64,000 nucleotides of DNA, taken from the NCBI RefSeq assembly GCF_013359775.1, contig NZ_JABMCI010000040.1, positions 1 through 64,000 on the forward strand. Direction: 5' to 3'. Below are positions 41,844 through 50,004 of the stretch, one piece after another (the first letter of the stretch is position 1; each line of letters begins with the position of its first letter). This DNA comes from Cellulomonas humilata. GTDB lineage: Bacteria > Actinomycetota > Actinomycetes > Actinomycetales > Cellulomonadaceae. A model generated the notes under the pieces. That model was not told the DNA's origin. It saw only the letters and a list, made by a program, of their open reading frames with translations, and searched no databases. The position numbers and the translations under genes are program-made.

Positions 41844-41857
41844 GGCAAGCGCTTTCC
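41844..41857. promoter_or_regulatory. LacI-type 14-mer GGCAAGCGCTTTCC between SDR operon and AEC gene
   Basis: The site is a near-perfect palindrome centred on GC|GC with one asymmetric pair. It lies between two divergent genes, 66 bases from the SDR start and 60 bases from the AEC start. It could control both. Confidence 0.6.
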
Positions 41858-41917
41858 GGCGCTCGCCCCCCGTGCGAGGATCAGGCCCGTGATCTCCCGA
41901 CGCCCGCCGGTGGCCTG

Positions 41918-42832
41918 ATGGGTGCCGTCGTCACCGCGCTCGGCACCATGGGGGTCGTCGTCGCGCTCGGCTGGCTGCTCGCCCGGCGCCAGGTGCTCGG
42001 GGAGCGTGCGGCCTCCGTGCTCGCCCGCGTGGTGTTCACCGTCGCGACGCCCGCGCTGCTGGTCACCACGGTCGCGCACGCCGACCTGCACCTGCTGCTC
42101 TCGCGGACGGCGGTCGTCACCTGGACGTCCACGGCGGTGATCGCCCTCGTCGCGATCCTCGTCCTGCGGCTCGCTTGGCGCCGGCCGGCCGCGGACGTCA
42201 CGGTCGGCACGTTGGCCTCCTCGTACGTGAACGCCGGCAACATCGGGCTGCCGCTGGCGGTGTACCTGCTCGACGACGCGGTCGCGGTGGTCCCGACGCT
42301 CCTGTTCCAGCTGCTGGTCCTCGCGCCGGTCGCGTTCGCGGTGCTCGACGCGCGATCGGGACCGTTGCAGGGGCGGGCCGTCGTGCGCCGCACCCTGAGC
42401 AACCCGATCATCGTCGGCACGCTCGTCGGCCTGGTCCTGGCCGCGCTGCCGTGGGACCTGCCCGAGGTCGTCTACGAGCCGTTCCGCCTGATCGGTGCCG
42501 CCGCGGCGCCGCTCGCGCTGCTGACCTTCGGCATGTCGCTCGCCGTCCCCCGCACCGTGGACTCGGCGGCCCCCCGCCGGGACCTCGCGCTCGCCGTCGG
42601 CCTGCGCACGGTGGCGCACCCGCTGCTCGCGTGGGGGCTAGGCACCGCGCTCGGCCTGCCCGCGCACGCGCTGCTCGCGGTCGTCGCGATGGCGGCGCTG
42701 CCGACCGCGCAGAACGTCCTCGTCTACGCGATGCAGTACCGGCACGGCGAGGCGCTCGCGCGCGACGCCGGGCTGATCACCACGATCCTGTGCGTGCCCG
42801 TGCTGCTGGTCGTCGCGGGCACGCTCGGCTGA
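41918..42832 (+). CDS. AEC-family (auxin efflux carrier-like) transporter
   Basis: The 304-residue protein has about ten hydrophobic segments, beginning ALGTMGVVVALGWLLARR, and the central SYVNAGNIGLPLAVYLL motif with the conserved Asn-Gly-Asn region of the AEC/BASS fold. The second half repeats the fold with NVLVYAMQYRHG. Bacterial AEC proteins move organic acids such as malate or malonate and related compounds. It is divergent from the SDR-flavoprotein operon and shares its operator region, so it may export or import an acid from that pathway. No signal of a partner subunit is seen. Confidence 0.87.
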   Translation: MGAVVTALGTMGVVVALGWLLARRQVLGERAASVLARVVFTVATPALLVTTVAHADLHLLLSRTAVVTWTSTAVIALVAILVLRLAWRRPAADVTVGTLASSYVNAGNIGLPLAVYLLDDAVAVVPTLLFQLLVLAPVAFAVLDARSGPLQGRAVVRRTLSNPIIVGTLVGLVLAALPWDLPEVVYEPFRLIGAAAAPLALLTFGMSLAVPRTVDSAAPRRDLALAVGLRTVAHPLLAWGLGTALGLPAHALLAVVAMAALPTAQNVLVYAMQYRHGEALARDAGLITTILCVPVLLVVAGTLG

Positions 42833-42835
42833 CCG

Positions 42836-43510
42836 TCAGGGCAGGCGCGCGCCCTCGGGGATCTCGATGCGGTCGTAGGCCAGCACGTTCGGCACGCCGC
42901 CCGACAGGGTCGCGTGGTGGAGCACCTCGGCGTTCTCCTCGACCGCGACGGCCACCTTGAACGCGAGCTTGAGCGAGACGCCCACCGCGAGCAGGCCGTG
43001 GTTGGCCCAGACGACCGCGTTGACGGCGTCGCCCATCAGCTCGGCGCTGCGCCGGCCGAAGTCGGCGTTGGTGGAGAACTCGAACGGCATGACCGGGATG
43101 GTGCCCTTGGCGTACAGGACCATGTTGAGCAGGACCGGGTCGATCTGCTTGCCCAGGACGCCGAGGACGTTCACGAACGTCGACTCGGTGTGCACGATCG
43201 CGCGGGCGTCGGGGCGGCGGCGGTAGTGGGCCAGGTGCACCGGCAGCTCGGTGGACGGGAGCAGGTCGCCCTCGAGCACCGTGCCGTCCATGGCGACGAC
43301 GAGCATGTCCTCGGGCCGCAGCACGTCGTAGCGCACGTCGGACGGGGTGATGACGATCGCCTCGGTGCCGTCGTCGGCGGTGATCCGCACGCTGATGTTG
43401 CCCTGCGTGTTGAAGTTCAGTCCGCAGCGGACAGACTCGCGGCAGTAGTAGAGGATCTCCTCTCGCAGCTGCACGCTCGCGAGCGAACGGACTGACGTGT
43501 CGATGCTCAT
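42836..43510 (-). CDS. Class II aldolase/epimerase-family protein (AraD/FucA-like)
   Basis: The 224-residue protein has the class II fold with GLNFNTQGNISVRI near residue 30, ITPSDVRYD near 54, the catalytic Glu in STELPVH near 88, AIVHTEST at 104-111 and WANHGLLAVG at 168-177. In L-fuculose-1-phosphate aldolase and L-ribulose-5-phosphate 4-epimerase the third motif is HxH; here the second His is Glu109, so the metal site would be His107-Glu109-His171. It therefore may use another metal or reaction. It converges with the AEC gene with only 3 bases between them. The substrate is unknown. Confidence 0.82.
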   Translation of the reverse strand: MSIDTSVRSLASVQLREEILYYCRESVRCGLNFNTQGNISVRITADDGTEAIVITPSDVRYDVLRPEDMLVVAMDGTVLEGDLLPSTELPVHLAHYRRRPDARAIVHTESTFVNVLGVLGKQIDPVLLNMVLYAKGTIPVMPFEFSTNADFGRRSAELMGDAVNAVVWANHGLLAVGVSLKLAFKVAVAVEENAEVLHHATLSGGVPNVLAYDRIEIPEGARLP

Positions 43511-43533
43511 GACACCCTCTCCACTGATCGATT

Positions 43534-43553
43534 GAATCCTTTCATCAGGATTC
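43534..43553. promoter_or_regulatory. Inverted repeat GAATCCT-N6-AGGATTC upstream of aldolase gene
   Basis: A perfect 7-bp inverted repeat with a 6-base spacer lies 24 bases before the aldolase start. Its position suits an operator. No regulator gene is adjacent. Confidence 0.4.
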
Positions 43554-43624
43554 CGTGACCGACCCTCCGCGGCGAGGGACCTTGGTCCCCGCGTGCCGAC
43601 GAACGCGCACTGGACGATGGCGGA

Positions 43625-43667
43625 TGTCGGCGCGCGGGCTCGTCCGCAGCGGTCCCGCGCGCCGACA
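43625..43667. other. Perfect 14-bp stem hairpin between divergent genes
   Basis: Arm TGTCGGCGCGCGGG (43625-43638) pairs exactly with 43654-43667 around a 15-base loop. It lies 45 bases before the glycosyltransferase start and 115 bases from the divergent aldolase start, so it is not the terminator of either. It could be an attenuator, a terminator of upstream antisense transcription, or a palindromic repeat. Confidence 0.55.
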
Positions 43668-43711
43668 CTGGCACTCCCCGCATCACCAGTCTGGACGGTC
43701 GGCGGAGGCGG

Positions 43712-44854
43712 GTGTCAGATGGAGCAGTGGCCAACGTCCTGTTCACCTCGTGCCCCGCGTACGGACACGCCCTGCCGATGCTGCCCATGATCCGTGCGGC
43801 GGAGCGCGCCGGCCACGACGTGCGGGTCGCCACGGGCCCGGACCTGGCGCGCGTCCTGGCCAGTCGCGGACTGGACGTCCACGCCGTAGGGCCCAGCTGG
43901 GACGCGGCGTGGTCCGCGCACGAAGCCGCGTGGGCGAACCCGGACGCGCCGGAGGAGCGGAAGATGATGGACGGCGTCGTCGCGCTGTTCGGCACTCCCG
44001 CGCTCCACCGCCTCGACGACCTGGTCGCGATGACCTCGACGTGGCGCCCCGACCTCGTCGTCCACGAGGTCCTGGAGGAAGCCGGATCGCTGTTGGCCCA
44101 CCAGCTTGGGGTCCCCGGCGTCGTTCACGGCATCGGCCCGATGTTCCCGTTCTACGCCCCGCTCATCGACGCCGCCGGCGCGGTCATCGGCGAGCCCCAG
44201 CTCTGGGCGCAGGCCTCCACCGAGCACGCGCTGGACCTCTGCCCACCCTCGTTGCAGCCGTCAGGCCCGTCACCCTGGTCCGACACCACCCCGCTGCGGC
44301 CGAGTGCCGGCGAACGCCAACCGCTGCCGCCCGCCCTGGCCGAGGTGCTCGCCACCGACCAGCCCGTCGCCTACTTCACCCTGGGCACCGTCAAGAACGA
44401 CGACGCCTCTGACTTCAGGATCGGGCTGCAGGCCCTGTCCGAGTACGACGGTCTGGTGGTGGCCACCACAGGACGCCAGCTCGATCGCGACGCCCTGGGA
44501 CCGATACCCACGAACGCGATGGTCGCCGAGTTCGTGCCTCAAGCCTCCCTGCTCGATCGGGTCGACCTGCTGGTCTCCCACTGCGGGTCGGGCACGATGC
44601 TCGGCGGGCTCGAGCACGGCGTGCCCCAGGTCGCCCTCCCGCGCGGGACCGACCAGCCGGAGAACGCCGCGCTGCTGGAGCGTGCGGGCGCCGGGACCGT
44701 CGTCGCCCCGGACGAGTACGCGGTGGAGTCGATCGCGGCGGCCGTCGCGGCCGTCACCCACGACACGGCGTTCCGGGCGGCGGCCGAGCGGGTCCGCGAC
44801 GAGATCGCCGCCATGCCCGACGCCGACGCCGTGTGCGCCGCTCTCAACCTCTGA
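43712..44854 (+). CDS. UDP-glycosyltransferase, MGT-like family
   Basis: The 380-residue GT-B protein has an N-terminal acceptor domain starting NVLFTSCPAYGHALPMLP, with the loop His used as base in this family. The donor domain carries FVPQASLLDRVDLLVSHCGSG and LEHGVPQVALPRGTDQPENA, the UDPGT signature. Such enzymes transfer a sugar to small molecules, for example macrolides, polyphenols or lipids, and often serve detoxification. The start is GTG 43712 or GTG 43727; both precede the conserved NVLFT. It stands alone between two catabolic operons. Donor and acceptor are unknown. Confidence 0.87.
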   Translation: MSDGAVANVLFTSCPAYGHALPMLPMIRAAERAGHDVRVATGPDLARVLASRGLDVHAVGPSWDAAWSAHEAAWANPDAPEERKMMDGVVALFGTPALHRLDDLVAMTSTWRPDLVVHEVLEEAGSLLAHQLGVPGVVHGIGPMFPFYAPLIDAAGAVIGEPQLWAQASTEHALDLCPPSLQPSGPSPWSDTTPLRPSAGERQPLPPALAEVLATDQPVAYFTLGTVKNDDASDFRIGLQALSEYDGLVVATTGRQLDRDALGPIPTNAMVAEFVPQASLLDRVDLLVSHCGSGTMLGGLEHGVPQVALPRGTDQPENAALLERAGAGTVVAPDEYAVESIAAAVAAVTHDTAFRAAAERVRDEIAAMPDADAVCAALNL

Positions 44855-44869
44855 GGCCGGGTCGCGCGA

Positions 44870-46330
44870 CTACGGACCGTCGACCCTGCCCTCGGCCGCA
44901 GCCCACTGGCGGTCGCTCGGACCCCCGGTGGCGCCCGGCTCGTAGCGCCGCAGATCCAGCCCCCGGGCGCCCACCGCCCGCAGGTCCGCGAGGCTCCCGG
45001 ACAGCACGCCCGCGGCCCGCGCCTGCACCAGGACGTTGCCCAGCGCGGCGCCCTCGACCGGGCCCGCGACCACCGGCAGCCCGGTCGCGTCGGCGGTGAG
45101 CTGGCAGAGCAGCTCGTTGCGGACTCCCCCGCCGACCACGTGCACCACGTCGACGGACCGCCCCGACAGGTCGGCCGCCTGCCGGACCGCCCGCCGGTAC
45201 GCCAGCGCGAGCGAGTCGAGGATGCAGCGCACGGTCTCGGCCTGGGACTGCGGGGGCGTCTGACCCGTCCGGGCGGCCTCGGCCGCGATGCGGGAGGGCA
45301 TGTCGCCGGGCGGCAGGAACGCGGGTCCGTCGAGGTCGACCACCGTGGTCAGCGCCGGGACGCGGGCGGCGGCCGCGAGCAGGTCCGGGAGGTCGGCGGG
45401 CAGACCGGCGTCGTTCCACGTGCGGATCGACTCCTGGAGCACCCACAGGCCCATGACGTTGCGCAGGTACCGGACCGTGCCGTCGACGCCGGCCTCGTTG
45501 GTGAAGTTCGCCGCGCGGCTCTGCTCGGTGAGCACCGGACGGTCCAGCTCCAGGCCGACCAGCGACCAGGTGCCGCAGGAGATGTACGCGAAGTCCGTGC
45601 CGGTCGCGGGGACGGCGACGACGGCCGACGCGGTGTCGTGCGAGCCCACCGTCCAGACCGGGACCTCCCCGAGCAGCGTCGTGTGTCCCAGCAGCTCACC
45701 GGCGTCGCGCAGCGGGGGCAGCAGGCCCTCCGAGATGCCGAGGGCAGCCGCCACGTCGAGGGCCCACTCCCGGGTGGTCGCATCGAGCAGGCCGGTGGTC
45801 GACGCGTTGGTCACCTCGGCCGCCCGCACGCCGGTCAGCCAGTACCCGAGCAGGTCCGGGATCAGCAGCAGCCCGCGGGCCGACGCCAGCGCAGCCGTGC
45901 CCTGCGCGGCGACCAGCTGGAACACGGTGTTGAACGGCTGCACCTGAAGGCCCGTGCGGGCGTAGAGGTCGGGTGCGGGGATCGTCGCGAAGACCTTGTC
46001 CGGCACCCCGTCGGTCCGCGCGTCCCGGTAGTGGAACGGGTTCCCGAGCAGCTCGCCGTCGGCGTCGAGCAGCCCGTAGTCGACCGCCCACGAGTCGATG
46101 CCGACGCCGTCCAGCGCCCCGACCTCACGCGTGGCCGCGCGCAGCCCGTCGAGGATCCCCCGGTACAGGCCGAGCACGTCCCAGTGCAGCGCGCCGCCCA
46201 CCCGGACCGGCCCGTTGGGGAACCGGTTGACCTCGTGCAGGTCGACGTGGGCGTCGCCTCCACCCTCGATGGTCCCGACGATCACCCGTCCCGACGAGGC
46301 TCCGAGGTCGACGGCGGCGAACGCGCTCAT
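44870..46330 (-). CDS. rhaB: Rhamnulokinase (FGGY family)
   Basis: The 486-residue FGGY kinase has AVDLGASSGRVIVG at the N-terminus, GIDSWAVDYGLLDADG with the catalytic Asp, HYRDARTDG, GSHDTASAVVAVPATG and VVGGGVRNELLCQLTADATG near residue 405. It phosphorylates L-rhamnulose to L-rhamnulose-1-phosphate with ATP. It is the last gene of the rhaM-rhaI-rhaEW-rhaB operon, 25 bases after rhaEW. The start MSAFAAVDLG is chosen because the conserved motif begins six residues in; an ATG/GTG four codons upstream is possible. Confidence 0.94.
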   Translation of the reverse strand: MSAFAAVDLGASSGRVIVGTIEGGGDAHVDLHEVNRFPNGPVRVGGALHWDVLGLYRGILDGLRAATREVGALDGVGIDSWAVDYGLLDADGELLGNPFHYRDARTDGVPDKVFATIPAPDLYARTGLQVQPFNTVFQLVAAQGTAALASARGLLLIPDLLGYWLTGVRAAEVTNASTTGLLDATTREWALDVAAALGISEGLLPPLRDAGELLGHTTLLGEVPVWTVGSHDTASAVVAVPATGTDFAYISCGTWSLVGLELDRPVLTEQSRAANFTNEAGVDGTVRYLRNVMGLWVLQESIRTWNDAGLPADLPDLLAAAARVPALTTVVDLDGPAFLPPGDMPSRIAAEAARTGQTPPQSQAETVRCILDSLALAYRRAVRQAADLSGRSVDVVHVVGGGVRNELLCQLTADATGLPVVAGPVEGAALGNVLVQARAAGVLSGSLADLRAVGARGLDLRRYEPGATGGPSDRQWAAAEGRVDGP

Positions 46331-46355
46331 CGCCGGCCCCACCCGACCGGGTGCG

Positions 46356-48383
46356 TCATCGCAGGAAGGCTGCGGCGACGCCGGAGTCGACCGGGATGTG
46401 CAGGCCGGTGGTCTGCACGAGGTCGGGGCCGGTCAGGGCGAACACCGCCGCGGCCACGTGCTCGGGCAGGACCTCGCGCTTGAGCAGGGTGCGCTGGGCG
46501 TAGTACGCACCCAGCTCGGACTCGGGCACGCCGTAGGTGGCGGCGCGCTGGGCGCCCCAGCCGCCGGCGAAGATGCCCGAGCCGCGCACGACGCCGTCGG
46601 GGTTGACCCCGTTGACCCGGATCCCGTGCGCGCCCAGCTCGGCGGCCAGGAGGCGCACCTGGTGGGCCTGGTCGGCCTTGGTCGCCGAGTAGGCGATGTT
46701 GTTCGGACCGGCGAACAGGGAGTTCTTCGACGCGATGTACACGATGTCGCCGCCCATGTCCTGGGCGATCATCGCCCGGGCCGCCTCGCGGGCGACCAGG
46801 AACGACCCGCGGGCCATCACGTCGTGCTGCAGGTCCCAGTCGCGCGCGGTGGTCTCCAGCAGCGGCTTGGAGATCGACAGCCCGGCGTTGTTCACCACCA
46901 GGTCGATCCCGCCGAACGCGAGCACCGTCTCGGCGATCAGCCGGGCGATGTCCTCCTCGGAGGTCACGTCCGCCTTGACCGCGATCGCCACGTCCGGACC
47001 GCCCAGGCTGTCGGCAACCTCCTGAGCGCCTTCGAGGTTGAGGTCCGCGATCACCACGCACGCGCCCTCGGCGGCGAGGCGCTCGGCGATCGCCCGGCCG
47101 ATGCCCGACCCGGCCCCGGTGACCAGGGCGACCCGGGTGGCCAGCGGCTTGGGCTTGGGCATGCGCGAGAGCTTGGCCTCCTCCAGCGCCCAGTACTCGA
47201 TGCGGAACTTCTCCGCCTCGTCGATCGGCACGTACGTGCTGATCGCCTCGGCGCCGCGCATCACGTTGATCGCGTTGACGTAGAACTCCCCCGCGACACG
47301 GGCGGTCTGCTTGTCCTTGCCGAACGAGAACATCCCCACGCCCGGGACCAGAACGATCGCCGGGTCGGCACCACGGATCGGCGGGCTGTCCGGGGTGGCG
47401 TTGCGGTCGTAGTAGCCCTGGTAGTCGGCGCGGTACAGCGCGTGCAGCTCCTTGAGCCGGCCCACGACCTCCTCGAGCGGCGCGTCGGCGGGCAGGTCCA
47501 CCACCAGAGGCTTGACCTTCGTGCGCAGGAAGTGGTCCGGGCACGACGTGCCCAGCTCCGCCAGGCGGCCCAGCTCCGCGCGGGACACGAAGTCCAGCAC
47601 CACGTCCGAGTCGGTGTAGTGGCCGACCTGCGGCTTGTCCGTCGAGGCCAGCCCGCGGATCACCGGCGCGAGCGCGGCCGCGCGGGCGCGACGCTCGTCG
47701 TCGGGAAGCGGGCTCTGCACCACGTCACCGAACGGGTGCGGACCTGTGTGGGACGCGATGAACTCCTCGGCGGTCCGGACGATCTGCAGCGACCGCTCCT
47801 CCGCCTCGGCCGAGGTAGAACCCCAGGCCGTGATGCCGTGCCCGCCCAGGATGCAGCCGATGGCCTGCGGGTTCGCGCCCTTGATCGCGGCGATGTCCAG
47901 CCCCAGCTGGAACCCGGGCCGACGCCACGGCACCCACACCACCGAGTCCCCGAACACCTCACGCGTCAGCGCCTCACCGTCCGCGGCCGTCGCGAACGCG
48001 ATCCCCGAGTCCGGGTGCAGGTGGTCCACGTGCGCAGCGTCGACCAGCGCGTGCATCGCCGTGTCGATCGACGGCGCCGCCCCGCCCTTGCCGTGCAGGC
48101 AGTAGTCGAACGCGGCGACCATCTCGTCCTCACGCTCCACGCCCGGGTAGACGTCGACCAGCGCGCGCAGGCGGTCCAGGCGCAGCACCGCGAGGTTCTT
48201 CTGCGTCAACGTGCCCAGATCACCCCCGGACCCCTTCACCCACAGCAGCTCCACGTCCTCACCCGTCACCGGGTCGGTCGCGGTGCCCTTGGCCGAGGTG
48301 TTCCCACCCGCGTAGTTCGTCGTGCGCGGATCCGCACCCAACCGGTTCGACCGTGCGACCAGCTCCTGCGCCACCGTGCTCAT
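46356..48383 (-). CDS. rhaEW: Bifunctional rhamnulose-1-phosphate aldolase/lactaldehyde dehydrogenase
   Basis: The 675-residue protein fuses a class II aldolase domain (about 1-400; TNYAGGNTSAKG, HVDHLHPDSG, ILGGHGITAWG) to an SDR domain (about 415-675; VALVTGAGSGIGRAIAE, NNAGLSISKPL, IASKNS, AYSATKADQ). In actinobacteria and other bacteria this fusion splits rhamnulose-1-phosphate into DHAP and L-lactaldehyde and then oxidises the aldehyde. The ATG overlaps the rhaI stop (ATGA), which fixes the start against the in-frame GTG three codons upstream. Confidence 0.94.
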   Translation of the reverse strand: MSTVAQELVARSNRLGADPRTTNYAGGNTSAKGTATDPVTGEDVELLWVKGSGGDLGTLTQKNLAVLRLDRLRALVDVYPGVEREDEMVAAFDYCLHGKGGAAPSIDTAMHALVDAAHVDHLHPDSGIAFATAADGEALTREVFGDSVVWVPWRRPGFQLGLDIAAIKGANPQAIGCILGGHGITAWGSTSAEAEERSLQIVRTAEEFIASHTGPHPFGDVVQSPLPDDERRARAAALAPVIRGLASTDKPQVGHYTDSDVVLDFVSRAELGRLAELGTSCPDHFLRTKVKPLVVDLPADAPLEEVVGRLKELHALYRADYQGYYDRNATPDSPPIRGADPAIVLVPGVGMFSFGKDKQTARVAGEFYVNAINVMRGAEAISTYVPIDEAEKFRIEYWALEEAKLSRMPKPKPLATRVALVTGAGSGIGRAIAERLAAEGACVVIADLNLEGAQEVADSLGGPDVAIAVKADVTSEEDIARLIAETVLAFGGIDLVVNNAGLSISKPLLETTARDWDLQHDVMARGSFLVAREAARAMIAQDMGGDIVYIASKNSLFAGPNNIAYSATKADQAHQVRLLAAELGAHGIRVNGVNPDGVVRGSGIFAGGWGAQRAATYGVPESELGAYYAQRTLLKREVLPEHVAAAVFALTGPDLVQTTGLHIPVDSGVAAAFLR

Positions 48384-49534
48384 GCTCCCCACCCCGCCTG
48401 GGTGCCGCCGACTCGCTCGGCGACGATCGTCTCCGCGTAGCCCGAGGCCTTGTACGCCCGGATCGGGTCGGGGTCGAGCCCCTGCGACTCCCGCAGCTCG
48501 GCCAGGAGCGGCCGCACGTCGGTGTTGTACGCGTCCATGACCAGGCCGTTGGCGCCGAGCACGTCACCGGCCGTCTGCGCCTCGAGCAGGGCGTCGGCGT
48601 CGACCAGCAGCGCCTTGGCGGTGGCCTCCTGCACGTTCATGACCGAGCGGATCTGCCCCGGGATCTTCGGCTCGATGTTGTGGCACTGGTCGAGCATGAA
48701 GTTCACGCCCGAGTCCGGCGCCAGGGCCCCCGACTGCACGATCTCGTGCATGATCCGGAACAGCTGGAACGGGTCCGCCGAGCCGACCATGAGGTCGTCG
48801 TCGGCGTAGAACCGGGAGTTGAAGTCGAACGCGCCCAGGCGTCCGGCGCGCAGCAGCTGCGCGACGATGAACTCGATGTTGGTGCCCGGCGCGTGGTGCC
48901 CGGTGTCCAGCACGACGAACGCGCGGTCACCCAGCGCGAGGCAGTGCAGCAGGGACGTGCCCCAGTCGGGGATGTCCATCGAGTAGAACGCGGGCTCGAA
49001 GAACTTGTACTCGAGGATCAGCCGGTGGTTCGGATCCAGGGCCGCGTAGATCTCGGCCAGCGAGTCGGCGAGCCGGTCCTGGCGGGCGCGCAGCGAGTCC
49101 TGGCCGGGGTAGTTCAGGCCGTCGGGCAGCCAGATCTTCAGGTCCGTCGACCCCGTGGCGCGCATGACGTCGACGCACTGGAGGTGGTGCGCGATCGCCT
49201 TCTTGCGCACGTCCGCCGACGGGTGCGTCAGCGAGCCAAGCATGTAGTCGTCGTCCTGGAACAGGTTCGAGTTGATCGCCCCGATGGACACCCCGAGCCC
49301 GGCGGCGTGCGCGGCCAGGGCGTCGTAGTCGTCGACCAGGTCCCACGGGATGTGCAGGCTCACCCGCGGTGCGACGCCCGTGTAGCGGTGCACCTGTGCG
49401 GCGTCGGCGATCTTCTCGTACGGGTCGCGGGGGACGCCCTGCTGCGCGAACACCTTGAACCGGGTGCCCGAGTTCCCGAACGCCCACGAGGGGAGCTCGA
49501 TGGTCTGCTGCGCCAGCTGGTCGAAGATGGTCAT
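48380..49534 (-). CDS. rhaI: L-rhamnose isomerase
   Basis: The 384-residue TIM-barrel protein has VSLHIPWD, NSNLFQDDDYMLGSLTHP, ILEYKFFEPAFYS with metal-binding Glu, VLDTGHHAPGTN and FDFNSRFYADDD. These are the metal and substrate positions of the RhaI type, distinct from E. coli RhaA. It converts L-rhamnose to L-rhamnulose. It lies between rhaM and rhaEW with ATGA overlaps at both ends, so all three are translationally coupled. Confidence 0.94.
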   Translation of the reverse strand: MTIFDQLAQQTIELPSWAFGNSGTRFKVFAQQGVPRDPYEKIADAAQVHRYTGVAPRVSLHIPWDLVDDYDALAAHAAGLGVSIGAINSNLFQDDDYMLGSLTHPSADVRKKAIAHHLQCVDVMRATGSTDLKIWLPDGLNYPGQDSLRARQDRLADSLAEIYAALDPNHRLILEYKFFEPAFYSMDIPDWGTSLLHCLALGDRAFVVLDTGHHAPGTNIEFIVAQLLRAGRLGAFDFNSRFYADDDLMVGSADPFQLFRIMHEIVQSGALAPDSGVNFMLDQCHNIEPKIPGQIRSVMNVQEATAKALLVDADALLEAQTAGDVLGANGLVMDAYNTDVRPLLAELRESQGLDPDPIRAYKASGYAETIVAERVGGTQAGWGA

Positions 49535-49896
49535 GCGCGGAGCTCCTGTGGGTGGGTGGGGAGGCCGGCTGCGCTCAGCTGGTCCTCCAGGTGGAACACC
49601 TCGTCGAGGACGTGGAAGCCCTCGTCGGGGCTGCCGTCGGCGACGAAGAACTCGCTCATCTCGGCCTGCCAGCGCGGGTTGACCGCCGTGCGGGTCATGG
49701 CGTCCTGGGCGGCGGCGTAGTCGTCGGTCTCGAGGTAGCCGACGAGCAGCCCGTCCGGGGCGAGGAACAGCGAGTAGTCACGCCAGCCGGTGTCGCGCAG
49801 CGCCTCGAGCATCTCGGGCCACACGGCGGCGTGCCGGGACCGGTACTCGTCCAGCCGGTCCGGCCGGACGCGGGAGATGAAGCACACACGGGTCAT
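49531..49896 (-). CDS. rhaM: L-rhamnose mutarotase
   Basis: The 121-residue protein has RVCFISRVRPDRLDEYRSRH at the start, HAAVWPEMLEALRDTGWRDY and the C-terminal MSEFF. This is the RhaM/DUF718 family of small dimeric alpha-beta barrels, which interconvert alpha and beta anomers of L-rhamnose for the isomerase. I use ATG 49896, at the family N-terminus; the open frame continues to an ATG at 49935, inside the operator. It is the first gene of the catabolic operon and overlaps rhaI by ATGA. Confidence 0.93.
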   Translation of the reverse strand: MTRVCFISRVRPDRLDEYRSRHAAVWPEMLEALRDTGWRDYSLFLAPDGLLVGYLETDDYAAAQDAMTRTAVNPRWQAEMSEFFVADGSPDEGFHVLDEVFHLEDQLSAAGLPTHPQELRA

Positions 49897-49922
49897 GCGG
49901 CTGCCTTTCGTCGCATCGCCTT

Positions 49923-49967
49923 TGAAACGATTCACGCACTCTATGTAAGCGTTTACCAGTGTGTCAA
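49923..49967 (-). promoter_or_regulatory. rha catabolic promoter with two operators
   Basis: On the minus strand TTGACA (49962-49967) and TAGAGT (49938-49943) have an 18-base spacer, a strong sigma-70-type promoter. TGTAAGCGTTTACC (49944-49957) fills the spacer and resembles the shared LacI-type 14-mer. TGAAACGATTCA (49923-49934) lies just downstream of the -10 and matches the palindrome before the rha transporter operon with one change. Confidence 0.75.
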
Positions 49968-49997
49968 GAGACCGGGCGTGCGCGCACGCCCGGTCTC
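49968..49997 (-). terminator. Terminator hairpin after the rha transporter operon
   Basis: A perfect 13-bp stem (arm GAGACCGGGCGTG) with a 4-base CGCG loop follows the stop of the binding-protein gene by 7 bases. Its end touches the TTGACA box of the next promoter, so termination and re-initiation are adjacent. The T-tract is weak, as is common in GC-rich genomes. Confidence 0.75.
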
Positions 49998-50004
49998 CGA
50001 CATC

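Noticed and set aside
43507..43995. Minus-strand open frame of 162 codons upstream of the aldolase
   Set aside because: It overlaps the glycosyltransferase start and the hairpin, and its composition is that of antisense DNA.
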